DNA of 64,000 nt from Desulfuromonas acetexigens (GCF_900111775.1 NZ_FOJJ01000004.1:1-64000); one strand, 5' to 3'. Positions 50,322 to 61,969 are shown, numbered from the stretch's first letter. Notes: generated from the sequence alone by a model not told the origin. A program made the numbers and translations.

Positions 50322-50969
50322 TCAGCCCGGGATTTTATGGCGACCGGGCTTTTGTACCTTCCCCCAGTTTTTGGGTGGGACCGTTCGCGCGAACACTCCC
50401 TTGCGGTTCTGCTTCTTGAGCCGTTCGTAAATCAGGTGCCAGGCGCAGTCCAGTTCACGATCGGCCTCGCATTTGCCCTCCTCCATCCCGCCGCAGGGGC
50501 CGTTGAGCAGTCCCTTGGCGCAATTGGTCACCGGACAGATGCAGGCGGTTTCATTGAGTACACATTCCCCGCACAGGGAACATTTCTCCTCATACTGACC
50601 GAAGCGGCGGATGTTGCCGAGAAAGAGGGAATTCAGCGCGCCCAGCACGCGCTTGTCGCTGTTGCTGGAGATGGACTGGACTCCGGCGCCGCAGGCCATG
50701 ACCAGCAGGGCATCGGCTGCCTCAACCTGCGCTTTGAGCTGACGCAGATCACGCCCTGCGCGCATGATATGGCAGGCTTCGTCGATAATGACGGTTCCGG
50801 TCGTTTCCTTGCCGAGACTCGCCAGCCATTCCTGCATACGGAAGACCTCTTCCTCCCCCCCGGACTTGCAGACCGTGGCACAGGCCCCGCAACCGACGAT
50901 AAAGAGTCGCTCCTTGCCGTCCAAAATTTCCAGCAACTCTTCCTTGCTCTTCTGTTCGCTGATGATCAT
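50322..50969 (-). CDS. metV: MetV-type zinc/iron-sulfur subunit of methylenetetrahydrofolate reductase
   Basis: 215 residues from the ATG at 50969 (a TTG 24 bases upstream is less likely). Two cysteine groups are visible: GCGACATVCKSGGEEEV near residue 25 and CSLCGECVLNETACICPVTNCAKGLLNGPCGG, given here as residues about 128-160. That is the MTHFR_C/MetV pattern that docks on MetF and brings electrons or zinc. Its gene precedes metF by 26 bases. Confidence 0.9.
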   Translation of the reverse strand: MIISEQKSKEELLEILDGKERLFIVGCGACATVCKSGGEEEVFRMQEWLASLGKETTGTVIIDEACHIMRAGRDLRQLKAQVEAADALLVMACGAGVQSISSNSDKRVLGALNSLFLGNIRRFGQYEEKCSLCGECVLNETACICPVTNCAKGLLNGPCGGMEEGKCEADRELDCAWHLIYERLKKQNRKGVFARTVPPKNWGKVQKPGRHKIPG

Positions 50970-50994
50970 CGCCGTGGTCCCGTGCAGAGACAAA

Positions 50995-51027
50995 GGCGCC
51001 CGAATCCGTTGCAGAGATTCGGGCGCC
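50995..51027 (-). terminator. Hairpin between folD and metV
   Basis: GGCGCCCGAATC, a nine-base loop and GATTCGGGCGCC pair over 12 bp. The minus strand continues TTTGTC, so termination after folD is plausible and metVF may have separate or read-through expression. Confidence 0.65.
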
Positions 51028-51038
51028 GTCTTGGGGTT

Positions 51039-51893
51039 TTATTTGCCGGCAACACGCCGCTTGGCGCTCTCGACCGTGTTGTAGAGCAGCATGGTGATGG
51101 TCATCGGCCCGACCCCGCCTGGCACCGGGGTAATGGCACCGGCCCGCTCCTTGGCGGCGGCGAATTCCACATCCCCCACCAGCTTCTTCTCACCGACCCG
51201 ATTGACACCGACATCGATCACCACCGCACCGGGCTTGATCCAGTCGCCCTTGATCATTTCGGGCTGGCCGACGGCAGCGATTACCACGTCGCCCCGGGCG
51301 ACATGCCCAGGAAGATCCTGGGTGCGGGAATGACAGATGGTGACGGTAGCGTGTTCGGCCAGGCACATGAGCGCTACCGGCTTGCCGACGATATTGGAGC
51401 GACCGACGACCACCACTTCCTTCCCCTTGAGATCCACCCCGGTATGTTCCAGCATCTTCATCACACCATAGGGGGTGCAGGGACGAAAGAGAGGATTGCC
51501 CGTCGCCAGTCGACCGACGTTGTAAGGATGGAACCCGTCCACATCCTTCTTGGGGGAAATCGCTTCCAGTACCTTGCTCTCGTCGATCTGCTTGGGCAGG
51601 GGCAGCTGTACCAAAATGCCGTCGATGCGCGAATCTTGGTTAAGCTGATCGATCAACTGCAACAGCTCGGCTTCACTGGTCGATTCGGAAAGCTTATGCT
51701 CGTCGGAGAAAATCCCCGCCTGGGCGCAGGCTTTCTCCTTCATCGACACATAGACCCGGCTGGCCGGATCCTCTCCCACCAAGACCACCGCCAAACCAGG
51801 AGTTGTTCCTTGCGCTTTGAGCGCGCTGACGTCAGCGGCGATCGTCTGACGGATCTGTTCGGCAATAGCTTTGCCATCAATAAGATTATTCAC
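51039..51893 (-). CDS. folD: Bifunctional methylene-THF dehydrogenase/cyclohydrolase
   Basis: 284-residue enzyme of the one-carbon cycle. [40 protein letters not shown] and [15 protein letters not shown] (the NADP loop) are all present, as is [15 protein letters not shown]. The start is a GTG at 51893 with AAGGAGG seven bases upstream; longer frames have no such site. Feeds methylene-THF to MetVF next door. Confidence 0.95.
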   Translation of the reverse strand: MNNLIDGKAIAEQIRQTIAADVSALKAQGTTPGLAVVLVGEDPASRVYVSMKEKACAQAGIFSDEHKLSESTSEAELLQLIDQLNQDSRIDGILVQLPLPKQIDESKVLEAISPKKDVDGFHPYNVGRLATGNPLFRPCTPYGVMKMLEHTGVDLKGKEVVVVGRSNIVGKPVALMCLAEHATVTICHSRTQDLPGHVARGDVVIAAVGQPEMIKGDWIKPGAVVIDVGVNRVGEKKLVGDVEFAAAKERAGAITPVPGGVGPMTITMLLYNTVESAKRRVAGK

Positions 51894-52235
51894 GTCCTGA
51901 CCTCCTTGGATAGTGCGACAACTATACGAAAGGAACCCCTGATTGTAAACGGGGAAAAGTCCTGATTCCAGGCGGATGGCGTATACGTCGACCATCCTGC
52001 ACGGAAGGTGTCAACATTTCGACAGCCCGTTTCGTAGACCTCGGAAAAGCACAACAAACCCCAGCAAAAGTCAAAATACCGACAGCAGGAAATTATCAGA
52101 TTTGTAACTGGAAAATCGGGGCACTCGCCAAGCCGCCTAAAATAATCAATAGGCCCTTATTTTTCAGGATGTTAATGGCATCCTTCAGAATTGGCCTAAA
52201 AAAATATCCTCATTTTTATTTACTCACCTTTCTGC

Positions 52236-52251
52236 TGGCATAATAACTGCT
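52236..52251 (+). promoter_or_regulatory. Candidate sigma-54 promoter of the GGDEF gene
   Basis: TGGCA-7 bases-TGCT places GG and GC at the correct -24/-12 spacing, 53 bases before the ATG. The rest of 51894-52235 is AT-rich without a gene or other clear motif. Confidence 0.5.
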
Positions 52252-52303
52252 AATCAAGTTAGCAACTCAAAGTCACCGCTCAATCCTTTCTCGAGGATAA
52301 ACC

Positions 52304-53293
52304 ATGACCGCTACCGCCCTGATTATAGACAAATCCACCGACCGCCTCCGTGAACTCAAGGACCTCGTCACCGGAACCGGATGCTTCGATCAGGTGCTTT
52401 GTTGTGCGACCGGGCGCGTGGCCGTGAAGTGTCTTGAACAAAACGGAGTCGACATAATTTTTCACGGCACTCGGCAGGTCTCAAGGAAAAGCCTCTCTTG
52501 GCTAGGTCGCCTCGAAAAAAACGACTCCTGGTTGGATATTCCTATCCTGGTTTTTTCTTCAGCGCAACAGCCCGAAGACCGGGTTTCTTGCATCGAAGCG
52601 GGAGCCGCCGACTGCCTCTCCCTGCGCATCCCCGAGCGGGAACTGCGGGCCCGCATTCTGCGCTTTCTTTCCGGAAAAAAACGCATCGAAAAACTGCGCT
52701 CAACCAATGAACAGCTGGCGCGCATGGCGATCACCGACCCCCTGACCGGCGTTGGCAACCGGCGCCATTTCGACGACGCCCTGAGCGCGGAGTTGAAGCG
52801 CAACAACCGCTCTCGCACCCCACTGGCGCTACTGATGATCGATATCGATCACTTTAAACGGGTCAACGACAGCATTGGCCATCAGGCGGGGGACCGAATT
52901 CTGAAAATTGTCGCTGAAACCCTGCGTATCAGTGTCCGCAGCTACGACACCCTCTGCCGCTTCGGCGGCGAGGAATTTGCCATCATCATGCCCGACACCT
53001 CTGCAGGGCAGGCTTCCTCCGTCGCTGAACGCATCCGTCGGGAAATCGCTGCGATCAATGCCCGGGGAACTTACGGTGATTTCCCCCTGACCGTAAGCAT
53101 CGGCCTGCGTCCGGTGCGGGGGACAGAAACCATCGAAGCGGCGCAACTGATTTGCGAAGCCGACCAAGCCCTCTATCGGGCCAAGAATGATGGCCGCAAC
53201 CGGGTGGAAATCTTTCGCCCCGTCGAGAACTTCATCTTCACTCAACCGCGCCGTCCGCGCTTCACTCCACTTTCCCCTGCTCTCTCCCTCTAA
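52304..53293 (+). CDS. GGDEF diguanylate cyclase with degenerate receiver domain
   Basis: 329 residues. GGEEF at 221-225 is an intact diguanylate cyclase site; RSYD at 212-215, five residues before, is the inhibitory I-site. The N-terminal 120 residues have the CheY-like order, but the phospho-acceptor Asp is His54 (IIFHGT), the acidic pair is reduced to one Asp (ALIIDKST), and the conserved Lys is Arg (SLRIPERE). It is therefore unlikely to be switched by phosphorylation. The cyclase makes c-di-GMP for receptors such as the PilZ domain at 462-1823. Confidence 0.93.
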   Translation: MTATALIIDKSTDRLRELKDLVTGTGCFDQVLCCATGRVAVKCLEQNGVDIIFHGTRQVSRKSLSWLGRLEKNDSWLDIPILVFSSAQQPEDRVSCIEAGAADCLSLRIPERELRARILRFLSGKKRIEKLRSTNEQLARMAITDPLTGVGNRRHFDDALSAELKRNNRSRTPLALLMIDIDHFKRVNDSIGHQAGDRILKIVAETLRISVRSYDTLCRFGGEEFAIIMPDTSAGQASSVAERIRREIAAINARGTYGDFPLTVSIGLRPVRGTETIEAAQLICEADQALYRAKNDGRNRVEIFRPVENFIFTQPRRPRFTPLSPALSL

Positions 53294-53301
53294 TTTTTCA
53301 T

Positions 53302-53336
53302 AAAAAAATCCCCGGCGTAAAAGCCGGGGATTTTTT
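53302..53336. terminator. Terminator between the GGDEF and FmdB genes
   Basis: AAAAATCCCCGGC, six bases, GCCGGGGATTTTTT: a strong stem with T-runs on both strands. It reaches the stop codon of the FmdB gene. Confidence 0.92.
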
Positions 53337-53589
53337 ATTCGTTAGCCGCCTTCGGACAGCCCGCGCAACCGGAAGAACCGGCTCCCGGGCAGGCCGAAGT
53401 GGGGGAAGACGCCTCGGAATAACCCTGCTGATACCACCCCCCGCCCTTGAGCGCAAAACCCACCTGAGAAATAAGCTTCTTCAGCGGCGCCCCGCAGCTT
53501 TCACAAGTGGTCAAGGGGGCATCGGAAAACTTTTGCCGAACCTCGATGACCCGCTCACATCCTTCGCAACGATATTCATACATGGGCAT
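53335..53589 (-). CDS. FmdB-family zinc ribbon protein
   Basis: 84 residues. CxxC pairs at C8-C11 (RCEGCE) and C29-C32 (CESCGA) form the FmdB ribbon; KKLISQVGFALKGGGWY follows. The cysteine-rich tail (CPGAGSSGCAGCPKAANE) may carry a second metal. AGGAGG precedes the start. Often called a putative regulatory protein; function unproven. Confidence 0.9.
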   Translation of the reverse strand: MPMYEYRCEGCERVIEVRQKFSDAPLTTCESCGAPLKKLISQVGFALKGGGWYQQGYSEASSPTSACPGAGSSGCAGCPKAANE

Positions 53590-53689
53590 GATAAAATCCT
53601 CCTGTAAAAATTCGGCGTCAATCTAATCCCTGAAGATGCGCTTGTCAAGGGCTACGGGAGCCAAATCCTCTTCCCTTCCCCACAAAAGA

Positions 53690-53715
53690 CAAGGCCTGGG
53701 AAAACCCAGGCCTTG
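53690..53715 (-). terminator. Terminator after gdhA
   Basis: CAAGGCCTGGG, AAAA, CCCAGGCCTTG: an 11-bp perfect stem, with TCTTTTG following on the minus strand beyond the gdhA stop. Confidence 0.88.
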
Positions 53716-53742
53716 AATGATTCGCGTTATTGAGAGATTAAA

Positions 53743-55164
<1,422 letters not shown>

Positions 55165-55402
55165 TCAACAAAAACAAGAACATATCATCACAAAGCATGC
55201 CAACCCTAGACCGACATCTAGAAAAACAACAACCTACTGTATTTATTGGATTTTACGAGCAATCACATGACTAGGATCAAACCCACTCAGGACAGACGAC
55301 AACAGTAAAGTGTAGAAATATGGCACACAATAGATACTCAATCCCTGCTCAACACGACCACCAGCGCATCAGGCCTGACGCTGCCGCCAACAAATAAAAA
55401 AA

Positions 55403-55424
55403 GCAGGGAGCTTCAGCTCCCTGC
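55403..55424 (-). terminator. Terminator of the spc-alpha ribosomal run
   Basis: GCAGGGAGC, TTCA, GCTCCCTGC: a 9-bp perfect stem, then seven Ts on the minus strand past rplQ. It ends the ribosomal transcript. Confidence 0.93.
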
Positions 55425-55460
55425 TCATGAATTGCTTTCATGCTTTTACCGCAACTAAAC

Positions 55461-55841
55461 CTAAGCCTGAGGCGCAGCAGATCCGCTTTCTTCAACCAGT
55501 TCAATAATGGACTGAGAAGCATTATCACCCAGACGGTTGGCCAGTTTGATAATCCGAGTATAACCACCGGGACGATCCTGATAACGGGGAGCAAGGCGCT
55601 CAAAAAGCTTAGCCACAACCTTACGGTCACGCACCACCTGCAAAGCCTGACGCCGGGCATGAATATCGCCGCGCTTTCCGAGAGTAATCATTTTTTCAGC
55701 AACTTTACGCAACTCCTTGGCGCGGCAATCGGTGGTGGTGATTTTCTCATGCTCCAGCAGAGAGGTCACCAGGTTCCGCATCATTGCCAATCGGTGGCTG
55801 GAGTTCCGCCCGAGCCGTCTTCCGCTTTTATTGTGACGCAT
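55461..55841 (-). CDS. rplQ: Ribosomal protein L17
   Basis: 126 residues of the large subunit, at the peptide exit side. [24 protein letters not shown], quoted here as residues 1-24, is the basic opening typical of L17; [13 protein letters not shown] and [15 protein letters not shown] are conserved. Last gene of the run, following rpoA by 38 bases. Confidence 0.97.
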   Translation of the reverse strand: MRHNKSGRRLGRNSSHRLAMMRNLVTSLLEHEKITTTDCRAKELRKVAEKMITLGKRGDIHARRQALQVVRDRKVVAKLFERLAPRYQDRPGGYTRIIKLANRLGDNASQSIIELVEESGSAAPQA

Positions 55842-55879
55842 GGTTCTGTGGTCCTTTCTTCGTTATCCTTATCGAGGAG

Positions 55880-56896
55880 TCAGTCTTCCTCGTTTCCCTT
55901 TTGTATCAACTTGAGATATTCGGGATCAGGGAAGTTTTCCAGCTTCATCCCGAGAGTCAGGCCCATCTCGGAGAGGATATCCTTGATTTCATTCAGAGAC
56001 TTACGGCCGAAGTTCTGAGTTTTGAGCATTTCCGCCTCAGAACGCTGTACCAAATCACCAATCAGGCGGATATTTGCGTTCTTCAAGCAATTGGCGCTGC
56101 GAACGGAAAGCTCCAACTCGTCAACACTACGGTAAAGATTTTCGTTGATCTTTCCCGAAGACTCGCTGACCTCTTCTTCCACAGGTTCAGCCTCTTCATC
56201 AAAGTTGATAAAAATCTGAAGCTGTTCCTTGATGATTTTCGCAGCAAACGAAAGGGCGTCATCCGCACGAACGCTGGCATCAGTAAAAACTTCAAGGGTC
56301 AATTTATCGTAGTCGGTGATCTGTCCAACACGCGCATTGGTCACCGTAAAATTGACTTTCTTGATGGGAGAAAAAATCGCGTCGATCGGGATTGTGCCGA
56401 CCGGCGCCCGCTCATCACGATTACGGTCAGCGGGAACATATCCTTTACCCAAGGATACGACCATCTCCATCTCGACATCCGCTTCCTGAGAACAGGTGGC
56501 GATATGATGCTCGGGATTGAGAATCTCGACATGACTATCCGTAATGATGTCACCAGCGGTAATCACTCCGGCGCCCTTTTTTACGATACGAACATTACGA
56601 CTTTCGTTACCATGTAGGCGCAAGAGTACGCCTTTAAGGTTGAGAATAATATCAGTAACGTCCTCAGTGACACCAGGGACGGTTGAAAACTCGTGAAGAA
56701 CCCCTTTGATGCGCACAGAGACAATCGCGGCACCCTGCAACGAGGAGAGCAGCACACGGCGCAAAGAGTTGCCCAAAGTCGTTCCGAAACCGCGCTCAAA
56801 AGGCTCGGCATAGAATTTTCCATAGGTATCGGTAAGAGTATCCGATTCAATCTGGAGACGTTTGGGCTTGATGAGGTCTCTCCAGTTTTTATACAT
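55880..56896 (-). CDS. rpoA: RNA polymerase alpha subunit
   Basis: 338 residues. The N-terminal domain ([18 protein letters not shown]) forms the dimer that nucleates the enzyme; the C-terminal domain ([16 protein letters not shown] ... [13 protein letters not shown]) contacts UP elements and activators. Normal length. Sits after rpsD. Confidence 0.98.
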   Translation of the reverse strand: MYKNWRDLIKPKRLQIESDTLTDTYGKFYAEPFERGFGTTLGNSLRRVLLSSLQGAAIVSVRIKGVLHEFSTVPGVTEDVTDIILNLKGVLLRLHGNESRNVRIVKKGAGVITAGDIITDSHVEILNPEHHIATCSQEADVEMEMVVSLGKGYVPADRNRDERAPVGTIPIDAIFSPIKKVNFTVTNARVGQITDYDKLTLEVFTDASVRADDALSFAAKIIKEQLQIFINFDEEAEPVEEEVSESSGKINENLYRSVDELELSVRSANCLKNANIRLIGDLVQRSEAEMLKTQNFGRKSLNEIKDILSEMGLTLGMKLENFPDPEYLKLIQKGNEED

Positions 56897-56938
56897 TCGT
56901 ATCCTCCCTAATGAGGTTACAGTTAAAGCCCAACCGGA

Positions 56939-57568
56939 CTACTTGGAGTACAATTCGACGATGAGATGCTCCTGGAATGCAGGAGTCGTCATCTCTTCAC
57001 GAACAGGCAGGGTTTTAACGATCCCCTTAAAGGCCGCGCGATCAAGCTCGACCCAGGAAGGAAGACCGCGACGCATGACACCATCAAGGGCTTCATTGAT
57101 GCGCGCCACCTGACGGCTTTTTTCACGCAACTCAACGACGTCACCAGGGCGAACCAAGTACGAGGGGATATCAACTCGCCGGCCATTGACAAGGAAATGC
57201 CCTTGGCGAACCAAAGAACGTCCTTCGTTACGGGAAGAAACAAAACCCATGCGGTAGACCATACTGTCCAGGCGACGCTCCAGCAAAACCAGAAGATTCT
57301 CGCCGGTAACACCCTTCATGCGGTCCGCCTTGTCAAAATAAGCATGAAACTGCTTCTCCAACAGACCATAGGTACGTTTGACCCGCTGCTTTTCGCGCAA
57401 CTGAGTCCCGTAATCCGACACCTTAATGCGGCCCTGACCATGCTGACCAGGTGCATAATTGCGACGCTCAACGGCACATTTGTCGGTATGACACCTGTCC
57501 CCCTTAAGGAACAATTTCGTATTTTCCCTTCTGCACATACGACAGACGGGGCCGGTATATCTAGCCAA
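56939..57568 (-). CDS. rpsD: Ribosomal protein S4
   Basis: 209 residues, a primary 16S rRNA binder. An S4 RNA-binding domain ([17 protein letters not shown]) is in the middle. The N-terminus has four cysteines ([23 protein letters not shown]), the zinc-binding form. It autogenously controls the operon in many bacteria. Confidence 0.98.
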   Translation of the reverse strand: MARYTGPVCRMCRRENTKLFLKGDRCHTDKCAVERRNYAPGQHGQGRIKVSDYGTQLREKQRVKRTYGLLEKQFHAYFDKADRMKGVTGENLLVLLERRLDSMVYRMGFVSSRNEGRSLVRQGHFLVNGRRVDIPSYLVRPGDVVELREKSRQVARINEALDGVMRRGLPSWVELDRAAFKGIVKTLPVREEMTTPAFQEHLIVELYSK

Positions 57569-57589
57569 CGTTCGACCTCCTTGTAAGGT

Positions 57590-57985
57590 TTAGACTCTTC
57601 TGCGCTTGGGAGGACGGCACCCATTATGCGGAATCGGGGTAACATCCTTGATCAGAGTAATATTGAGGCCCGCTGCTTGAAGGGCACGCAATGCCGACTC
57701 ACGACCGGAACCCGGCCCCTTGACATTGACAACAACACTGCGAAGGCCATGCTCCTGGGCTTTCTTTGCGGCATCTTCAGCCGCGACCTGGGCAGCAAAA
57801 GGGGTACTCTTACGGGAACCCTTGAATCCGCGTCCACCGGCGGTAGACCAGGAAATCACGTTACCGCTAACATCCGTAATGGTCACGATGGTGTTGTTGA
57901 AAGTCGCCTGGATGTGCGCCACCCCATTGGCGATATTTTTTTTCTCAACTTTTTTTCTGACTACTTTTTTACCGGGCTTAGCCAT
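57590..57985 (-). CDS. rpsK: Ribosomal protein S11
   Basis: 131 residues of the small-subunit platform. [18 protein letters not shown] and [15 protein letters not shown] are diagnostic, and the C-terminus ends [11 protein letters not shown]. It is 11 bases from rpsM. Confidence 0.98.
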   Translation of the reverse strand: MAKPGKKVVRKKVEKKNIANGVAHIQATFNNTIVTITDVSGNVISWSTAGGRGFKGSRKSTPFAAQVAAEDAAKKAQEHGLRSVVVNVKGPGSGRESALRALQAAGLNITLIKDVTPIPHNGCRPPKRRRV

Positions 57986-57996
57986 GGTTCCTCCAG

Positions 57997-58365
57997 TTAT
58001 TTCTTCTTACCGGCGACAGTCTTGCGGGGACCCTTACGGGTGCGCGCATTCGTCTTGGTCTTCTGCCCACGCACGGGGAGGCCACGACGATGACGCAGTC
58101 CGCGATAACAACCCAGGTCCATGAGACGTTTGATATTCATCGAAACTTCTCGCCGCAAATCACCCTCAACCTTGCCTTCCCGGTCGATGACTTCGCGAAT
58201 CTTTGCCACTTCAGCTTCGGTGAGATCATCGGTCCGGGTATTCATTTCAACCCCGGCCTTGCTCAGGATCTCCTGGGAAGAGGAGCGGCCGATGCCGTAG
58301 ATGTAGGTGAGAGCCACCTCAATCCGTTTATTTCTCGGTAAGTCGATACCAGCAATACGTGCCAA
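57997..58365 (-). CDS. rpsM: Ribosomal protein S13
   Basis: 122 residues in the small-subunit head, contacting P-site t[23 protein letters not shown] starts it and [19 protein letters not shown] is the conserved C-terminal core. First gene of the alpha part of the run. Confidence 0.98.
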   Translation of the reverse strand: MARIAGIDLPRNKRIEVALTYIYGIGRSSSQEILSKAGVEMNTRTDDLTEAEVAKIREVIDREGKVEGDLRREVSMNIKRLMDLGCYRGLRHRRGLPVRGQKTKTNARTRKGPRKTVAGKKK

Positions 58366-58386
58366 TTTCCATTCCTCCTAATCCAG

Positions 58387-58500
58387 TTATCCCTGCCTCT
58401 GCTTGTGCTTGGGGTTTTCACAAATAATCCGGACAATCCCCTTGCGCTTAATCACTTTACACTTGTCGCAGATTGTCTTCACCGAAGCGCGGACTTTCAT
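58387..58500 (-). CDS. rpmJ: Ribosomal protein L36
   Basis: A 37-residue gene below the usual size cut: [17 protein letters not shown] at the start and [11 protein letters not shown] at the end. The C-x2-C ... C-x4-H zinc set marks the zinc form. It sits between map and rpsM. No infA is found between map and rpmJ. Confidence 0.97.
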   Translation of the reverse strand: MKVRASVKTICDKCKVIKRKGIVRIICENPKHKQRQG

Positions 58501-58585
58501 TGTCTTTTCCTTTACTCATCAAGTTGGTCGCTAAAGTCGACTTAGCGAATACTATCCAATCACAACGTTCAACCATGAATCATGT

Positions 58586-59332
58586 CTATAAAGCAGTCAA
58601 AATCTCCGGCCCGTGACTAGTAACAGCAATCGTATGCTCAAAATGAGCGGATGGTCGGCCATCCGCCGTCACCGCCGTCCAGCCGTCAGGGAGAATGCGT
58701 ACATCCGGGGTTCCCGCATTGATCATCGGCTCAATCGCCAGAGTCATTCCTTCCCGCAAACGCGGTCCCTGCCCAGGAGCTCCGAAATTAGGAATCTGCG
58801 GTAATTCGTGCAACTGTCGGCCAATGCCATGACCAACGAACTCACGAACGACGCTGAAACCCTCTCTTTCAACACAAGCCTGCACCGCATGAGAGATATC
58901 GGAAAGACGATTACCGACAACGGCCTCGGCAATTCCCATCTGGAGTGAGCGCTGCGTCACCTCAAGAAGCCGTTCCGTCTCGGCCTCAATTCTACCAACG
59001 GGGACAGTTATTGCCGAGTCTCCATAAAATCCGGACTTCACCACGCCGAAATCGATACTTAAGATATCACCTTCTCGCATCGGCTCGGAATCAGCAAAAC
59101 CATGGACTACTTTTTCGTTGGGAGAGGAGCAGATCGTAAAAGGAAACCCCCCGTACCCCTTGAATGCCGGTCGCACTCGACGACGCTTACACTCCGCTTC
59201 GGCAAATTCATCAAGTTCGTGGGTAGTAACTCCAGGCTTAATGCGCTCACGGAGTAGCTGTAATATTTCCGCAACGATCCGTCCCGCGTCACGCATTAGA
59301 ATCAGCTCGGCGCGGGACTTGAGGACGATCAT
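58586..59332 (-). CDS. map: Methionine aminopeptidase, type I
   Basis: 248 residues. Cobalt/iron ligands are spread over FGVVKSGFYGDSAITVPVG-type, GHGIGRQLHELPQIPNF and TLAIEPMIN, which hold the D, D, H, E, E set. Removes the first methionine from new proteins. It follows adk on the same strand, 8 bases downstream. Confidence 0.97.
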   Translation of the reverse strand: MIVLKSRAELILMRDAGRIVAEILQLLRERIKPGVTTHELDEFAEAECKRRRVRPAFKGYGGFPFTICSSPNEKVVHGFADSEPMREGDILSIDFGVVKSGFYGDSAITVPVGRIEAETERLLEVTQRSLQMGIAEAVVGNRLSDISHAVQACVEREGFSVVREFVGHGIGRQLHELPQIPNFGAPGQGPRLREGMTLAIEPMINAGTPDVRILPDGWTAVTADGRPSAHFEHTIAVTSHGPEILTAL

Positions 59333-59340
59333 CTTCCCGA

Positions 59341-59988
59341 CTACTCCTTACGCAGGATGGCGAGTATCTCGTCCTGCACGGCATCCATGGAGAGCATCCC
59401 GTCTACCTCGGAGAGCAGTCCGGATTTGCGATAATAATCAATCAACGGCGAAGTCTGCTCGTTATAGACATCAAGGCGACGGCGAATCGTTTCTTCGCGG
59501 TCATCGTCCCGTTGTACCAGTTCGCCACCACAGGCATCGCATATCCCCGCCGCCTTGGGCGCAGCAAAGGTTACGTGATAGCCCAGGCCACAATCGCGGC
59601 AAGTACGACGTCCAGTCAAACGCTCAACCAGGGCTTCAACATCAACGGCCAAGGAGACGACCGCATCAAGGGGGCGTCCGAGGGCAGTCAATGCCTCAGC
59701 AAGAGCATCGGCTTGGGGCACGGTCCGGGGAAAACCATCAAGAATAAAACCAGCTTTACAGTCATCTTCCTGAATGCGTTCACGGACTATTCCGACGACA
59801 ACTTCGTCAGGAACCAACCCGCCGGCATCCATGAAGGACTTGGCTCGCAAACCCATCGGCGTTCCAGCCTTGACCGCAGCACGGAGGATATCCCCGGTGG
59901 AAATTTGCGGAATGCCGTAGCGGTCCATAAGCATTTTAGCCTGCGTCCCCTTGCCTGCTCCCGGGGGGCCTAGCAAAATAAGCTTCAT
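59341..59988 (-). CDS. adk: Adenylate kinase
   Basis: 215 residues. GPPGAGKGTQAKML is the P-loop and LDGFPRTVPQADAL the AMP-binding strand. The lid carries CRDCGLGYHV and CDACGG, the zinc-binding lid form of anaerobes and Gram-positives. Keeps AMP, ADP and ATP in balance. It starts 9 bases after secY ends. Confidence 0.98.
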   Translation of the reverse strand: MKLILLGPPGAGKGTQAKMLMDRYGIPQISTGDILRAAVKAGTPMGLRAKSFMDAGGLVPDEVVVGIVRERIQEDDCKAGFILDGFPRTVPQADALAEALTALGRPLDAVVSLAVDVEALVERLTGRRTCRDCGLGYHVTFAAPKAAGICDACGGELVQRDDDREETIRRRLDVYNEQTSPLIDYYRKSGLLSEVDGMLSMDAVQDEILAILRKE

Positions 59989-59997
59989 TTCAATCCC

Positions 59998-61308
59998 CTA
60001 GCCATGACGGCCCTTGAGAGTCACACCCTTCATGAAACCCTCATAGGACCTGGAGATCAGATGGGCTTCTATCTGGGATGCGGTGTCCATGCCAACACCA
60101 ACCACAATCAAGAGGGACGTGCCGCCAAAATAGAAAGGCAGCCCAAATTCGCCAATCAAAATGGTTGGCAAAACACAAACAGCCGAAATATAAATAGCGC
60201 CGGCAAAGGTCAGCCGACCCAGGACGATATCGATATAATCCGCCGTTGGTTTTCCGGGACGTATGCCAGGGATGTAGCCCCCCTGCTTTTTCACATTTTC
60301 GGCAACGTCAACAGGGTTGAAAGTCACAGCCGTGTAGAAGTAACAGAAGAAGATGATTAATGCAACGAAAAAAACATTATACAACCAGTGGTCGGGAGTC
60401 ATCATGGAAGCCAAGGTTTGAACCCAGGTAACATCCACCAGATTCGCGACAGTCGCCGGAAACATGATTATGGAGCTGGCGAAAATCGGGGGGATAACCC
60501 CACTCATGTTGACCTTGAGCGGCAAATGGCTAGTCTGGCCACCATAATTTCGCATGCCCACGACCCGCTTGGCATAGTGAATCGGCAAACGGCGCTGTCC
60601 GCGCTCCATAAAAACAATGGCCATGATGACGGCAATCATCAAAACCAGAACCGCAATTCCGACCAACGGTGTCAGCGCACCGGTCCGCAACAGTCGTACG
60701 GAGTTGACAATCGCCGCCGGCATATTAGCGACAATTCCAGCGAAAATAATTAAGGAAATACCATTGCCAATGCCGCGTTCGGTAATCTGTTCGCCCAACC
60801 ACATGATAAAGGCAGTACCCGCTGTCAAGGTAATGACTGTCAGCAGAATAAAGCCCATGCCCTGATCAGGAACAACAAATTCTCCAGCGGGACCGCGCAT
60901 GGTTTGCAGCCCTATGGCAATCCCGGTGCCCTGAATGATCGAGAGAAAAATAGTCCCGTAACGGGTCCAGCGGGTCAAAACCTTACGGCCCTGCTCCCCC
61001 TCATTCTTTAACCGCTCAACCGGTTCAAAGACCACGGCCAGCAACTGCAGAATAATGGAGGCGCTGATGTAAGGCATGATTCCCAGAGCAAACACCGTCA
61101 TGCGCTCAAGAGCACCACCGGTAAAGGCACTTACTAGGCCCAGCAGAGTGCCTTCGGTCCCCTCGAAAAACTTAGCCAGCACCTGTGCATCAACCCCAGG
61201 AGTAGGCACATGACAACCCACCCGATAAACAGCCAGCATGCACAGGGTAAAGAGGACCCGTCTCCTGAGTTCAGGAATACTGAATATGTTCTGGATGGCT
61301 TTTATCAA
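59998..61308 (-). CDS. secY: Protein translocase subunit SecY
   Basis: 436 residues with ten transmembrane helices, the channel for secreted and membrane proteins. The TTG at 61308 is chosen: it is one base after the rplO stop, has GAGG in the end of rplO, and gives the standard N-terminus MIKAIQNIFSIPELRRR. Upstream codons in frame belong to rplO. Conserved GIMPYISASIILQLL and YFGGTSLLIVVGVGMDT are present. Confidence 0.96.
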   Translation of the reverse strand: MIKAIQNIFSIPELRRRVLFTLCMLAVYRVGCHVPTPGVDAQVLAKFFEGTEGTLLGLVSAFTGGALERMTVFALGIMPYISASIILQLLAVVFEPVERLKNEGEQGRKVLTRWTRYGTIFLSIIQGTGIAIGLQTMRGPAGEFVVPDQGMGFILLTVITLTAGTAFIMWLGEQITERGIGNGISLIIFAGIVANMPAAIVNSVRLLRTGALTPLVGIAVLVLMIAVIMAIVFMERGQRRLPIHYAKRVVGMRNYGGQTSHLPLKVNMSGVIPPIFASSIIMFPATVANLVDVTWVQTLASMMTPDHWLYNVFFVALIIFFCYFYTAVTFNPVDVAENVKKQGGYIPGIRPGKPTADYIDIVLGRLTFAGAIYISAVCVLPTILIGEFGLPFYFGGTSLLIVVGVGMDTASQIEAHLISRSYEGFMKGVTLKGRHG

Positions 61309-61309
61309 C

Positions 61310-61756
61310 TTAGAGAACCTCGACTTTACCGCCGGCCGCCTCAATTTTTTCCTGAGCCGACTTGCTGAATTTATGGGCCTGAACCGTCAAGGCCTTGGTC
61401 AACTCACCATCACCAAGGACTTTGATCCCATCCAGCACTTCCTTCACCAGTCCCGCCTTGCCAAACGCAGCAAGGTCGACAACACTGCCAGCCTCGAAAA
61501 CATCCAGATCCCGCAGATTGACGAGGGAGTAAACCTTCTTCGAGAGCGGAGTAAAGCCGCGCTTGGGAAGACGGCGCTGCAGGGGCATTTGACCGCCTTC
61601 GAAGCCAGCCTTGATGCTGCCGCCGCTGCGAGCCTTCTGCCCTTTATGGCCTTTACCTGCAGTCTTCCCTGTGCCCGAACCGTGGCCACGACCGAGACGC
61701 TTACGATTTTTAGTAGAACCGAATGCCGGTTGCAAATTACTCAGATCCATATCCAT
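61310..61756 (-). CDS. rplO: Ribosomal protein L15
   Basis: 148 residues. The glycine-rich start ([20 protein letters not shown]) and [17 protein letters not shown] are typical. Its last codons supply the ribosome-binding site for secY, one base from the stop. Confidence 0.98.
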   Translation of the reverse strand: MDMDLSNLQPAFGSTKNRKRLGRGHGSGTGKTAGKGHKGQKARSGGSIKAGFEGGQMPLQRRLPKRGFTPLSKKVYSLVNLRDLDVFEAGSVVDLAAFGKAGLVKEVLDGIKVLGDGELTKALTVQAHKFSKSAQEKIEAAGGKVEVL

Positions 61757-61761
61757 CTTCC

Positions 61762-61947
61762 TTAACGGCAGTCTTCAACTTCAACCATATGGGATACCTT
61801 GCGAATCATCCCGCGAATTTCCGGAGTGTCCTTGAGGCATACCGTCTTATGCAGCTTGGTCAAACCGAGCCCTTTGAGGACTCGCGTAAAATATTCATCG
61901 CGGGCGATGCCGCTCTTTTTCAGGGTCACCTTGATTTGATCGGCCAT
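61762..61947 (-). CDS. rpmD: Ribosomal protein L30
   Basis: 61 residues from the ATG at 61947: [45 protein letters not shown]. Longer frames are shadows of rpsE. It lies between rpsE and rplO, as normal. Confidence 0.97.
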   Translation of the reverse strand: MADQIKVTLKKSGIARDEYFTRVLKGLGLTKLHKTVCLKDTPEIRGMIRKVSHMVEVEDCR

Positions 61948-61969
61948 GAGCTTCTCCTTATCCACCAAT

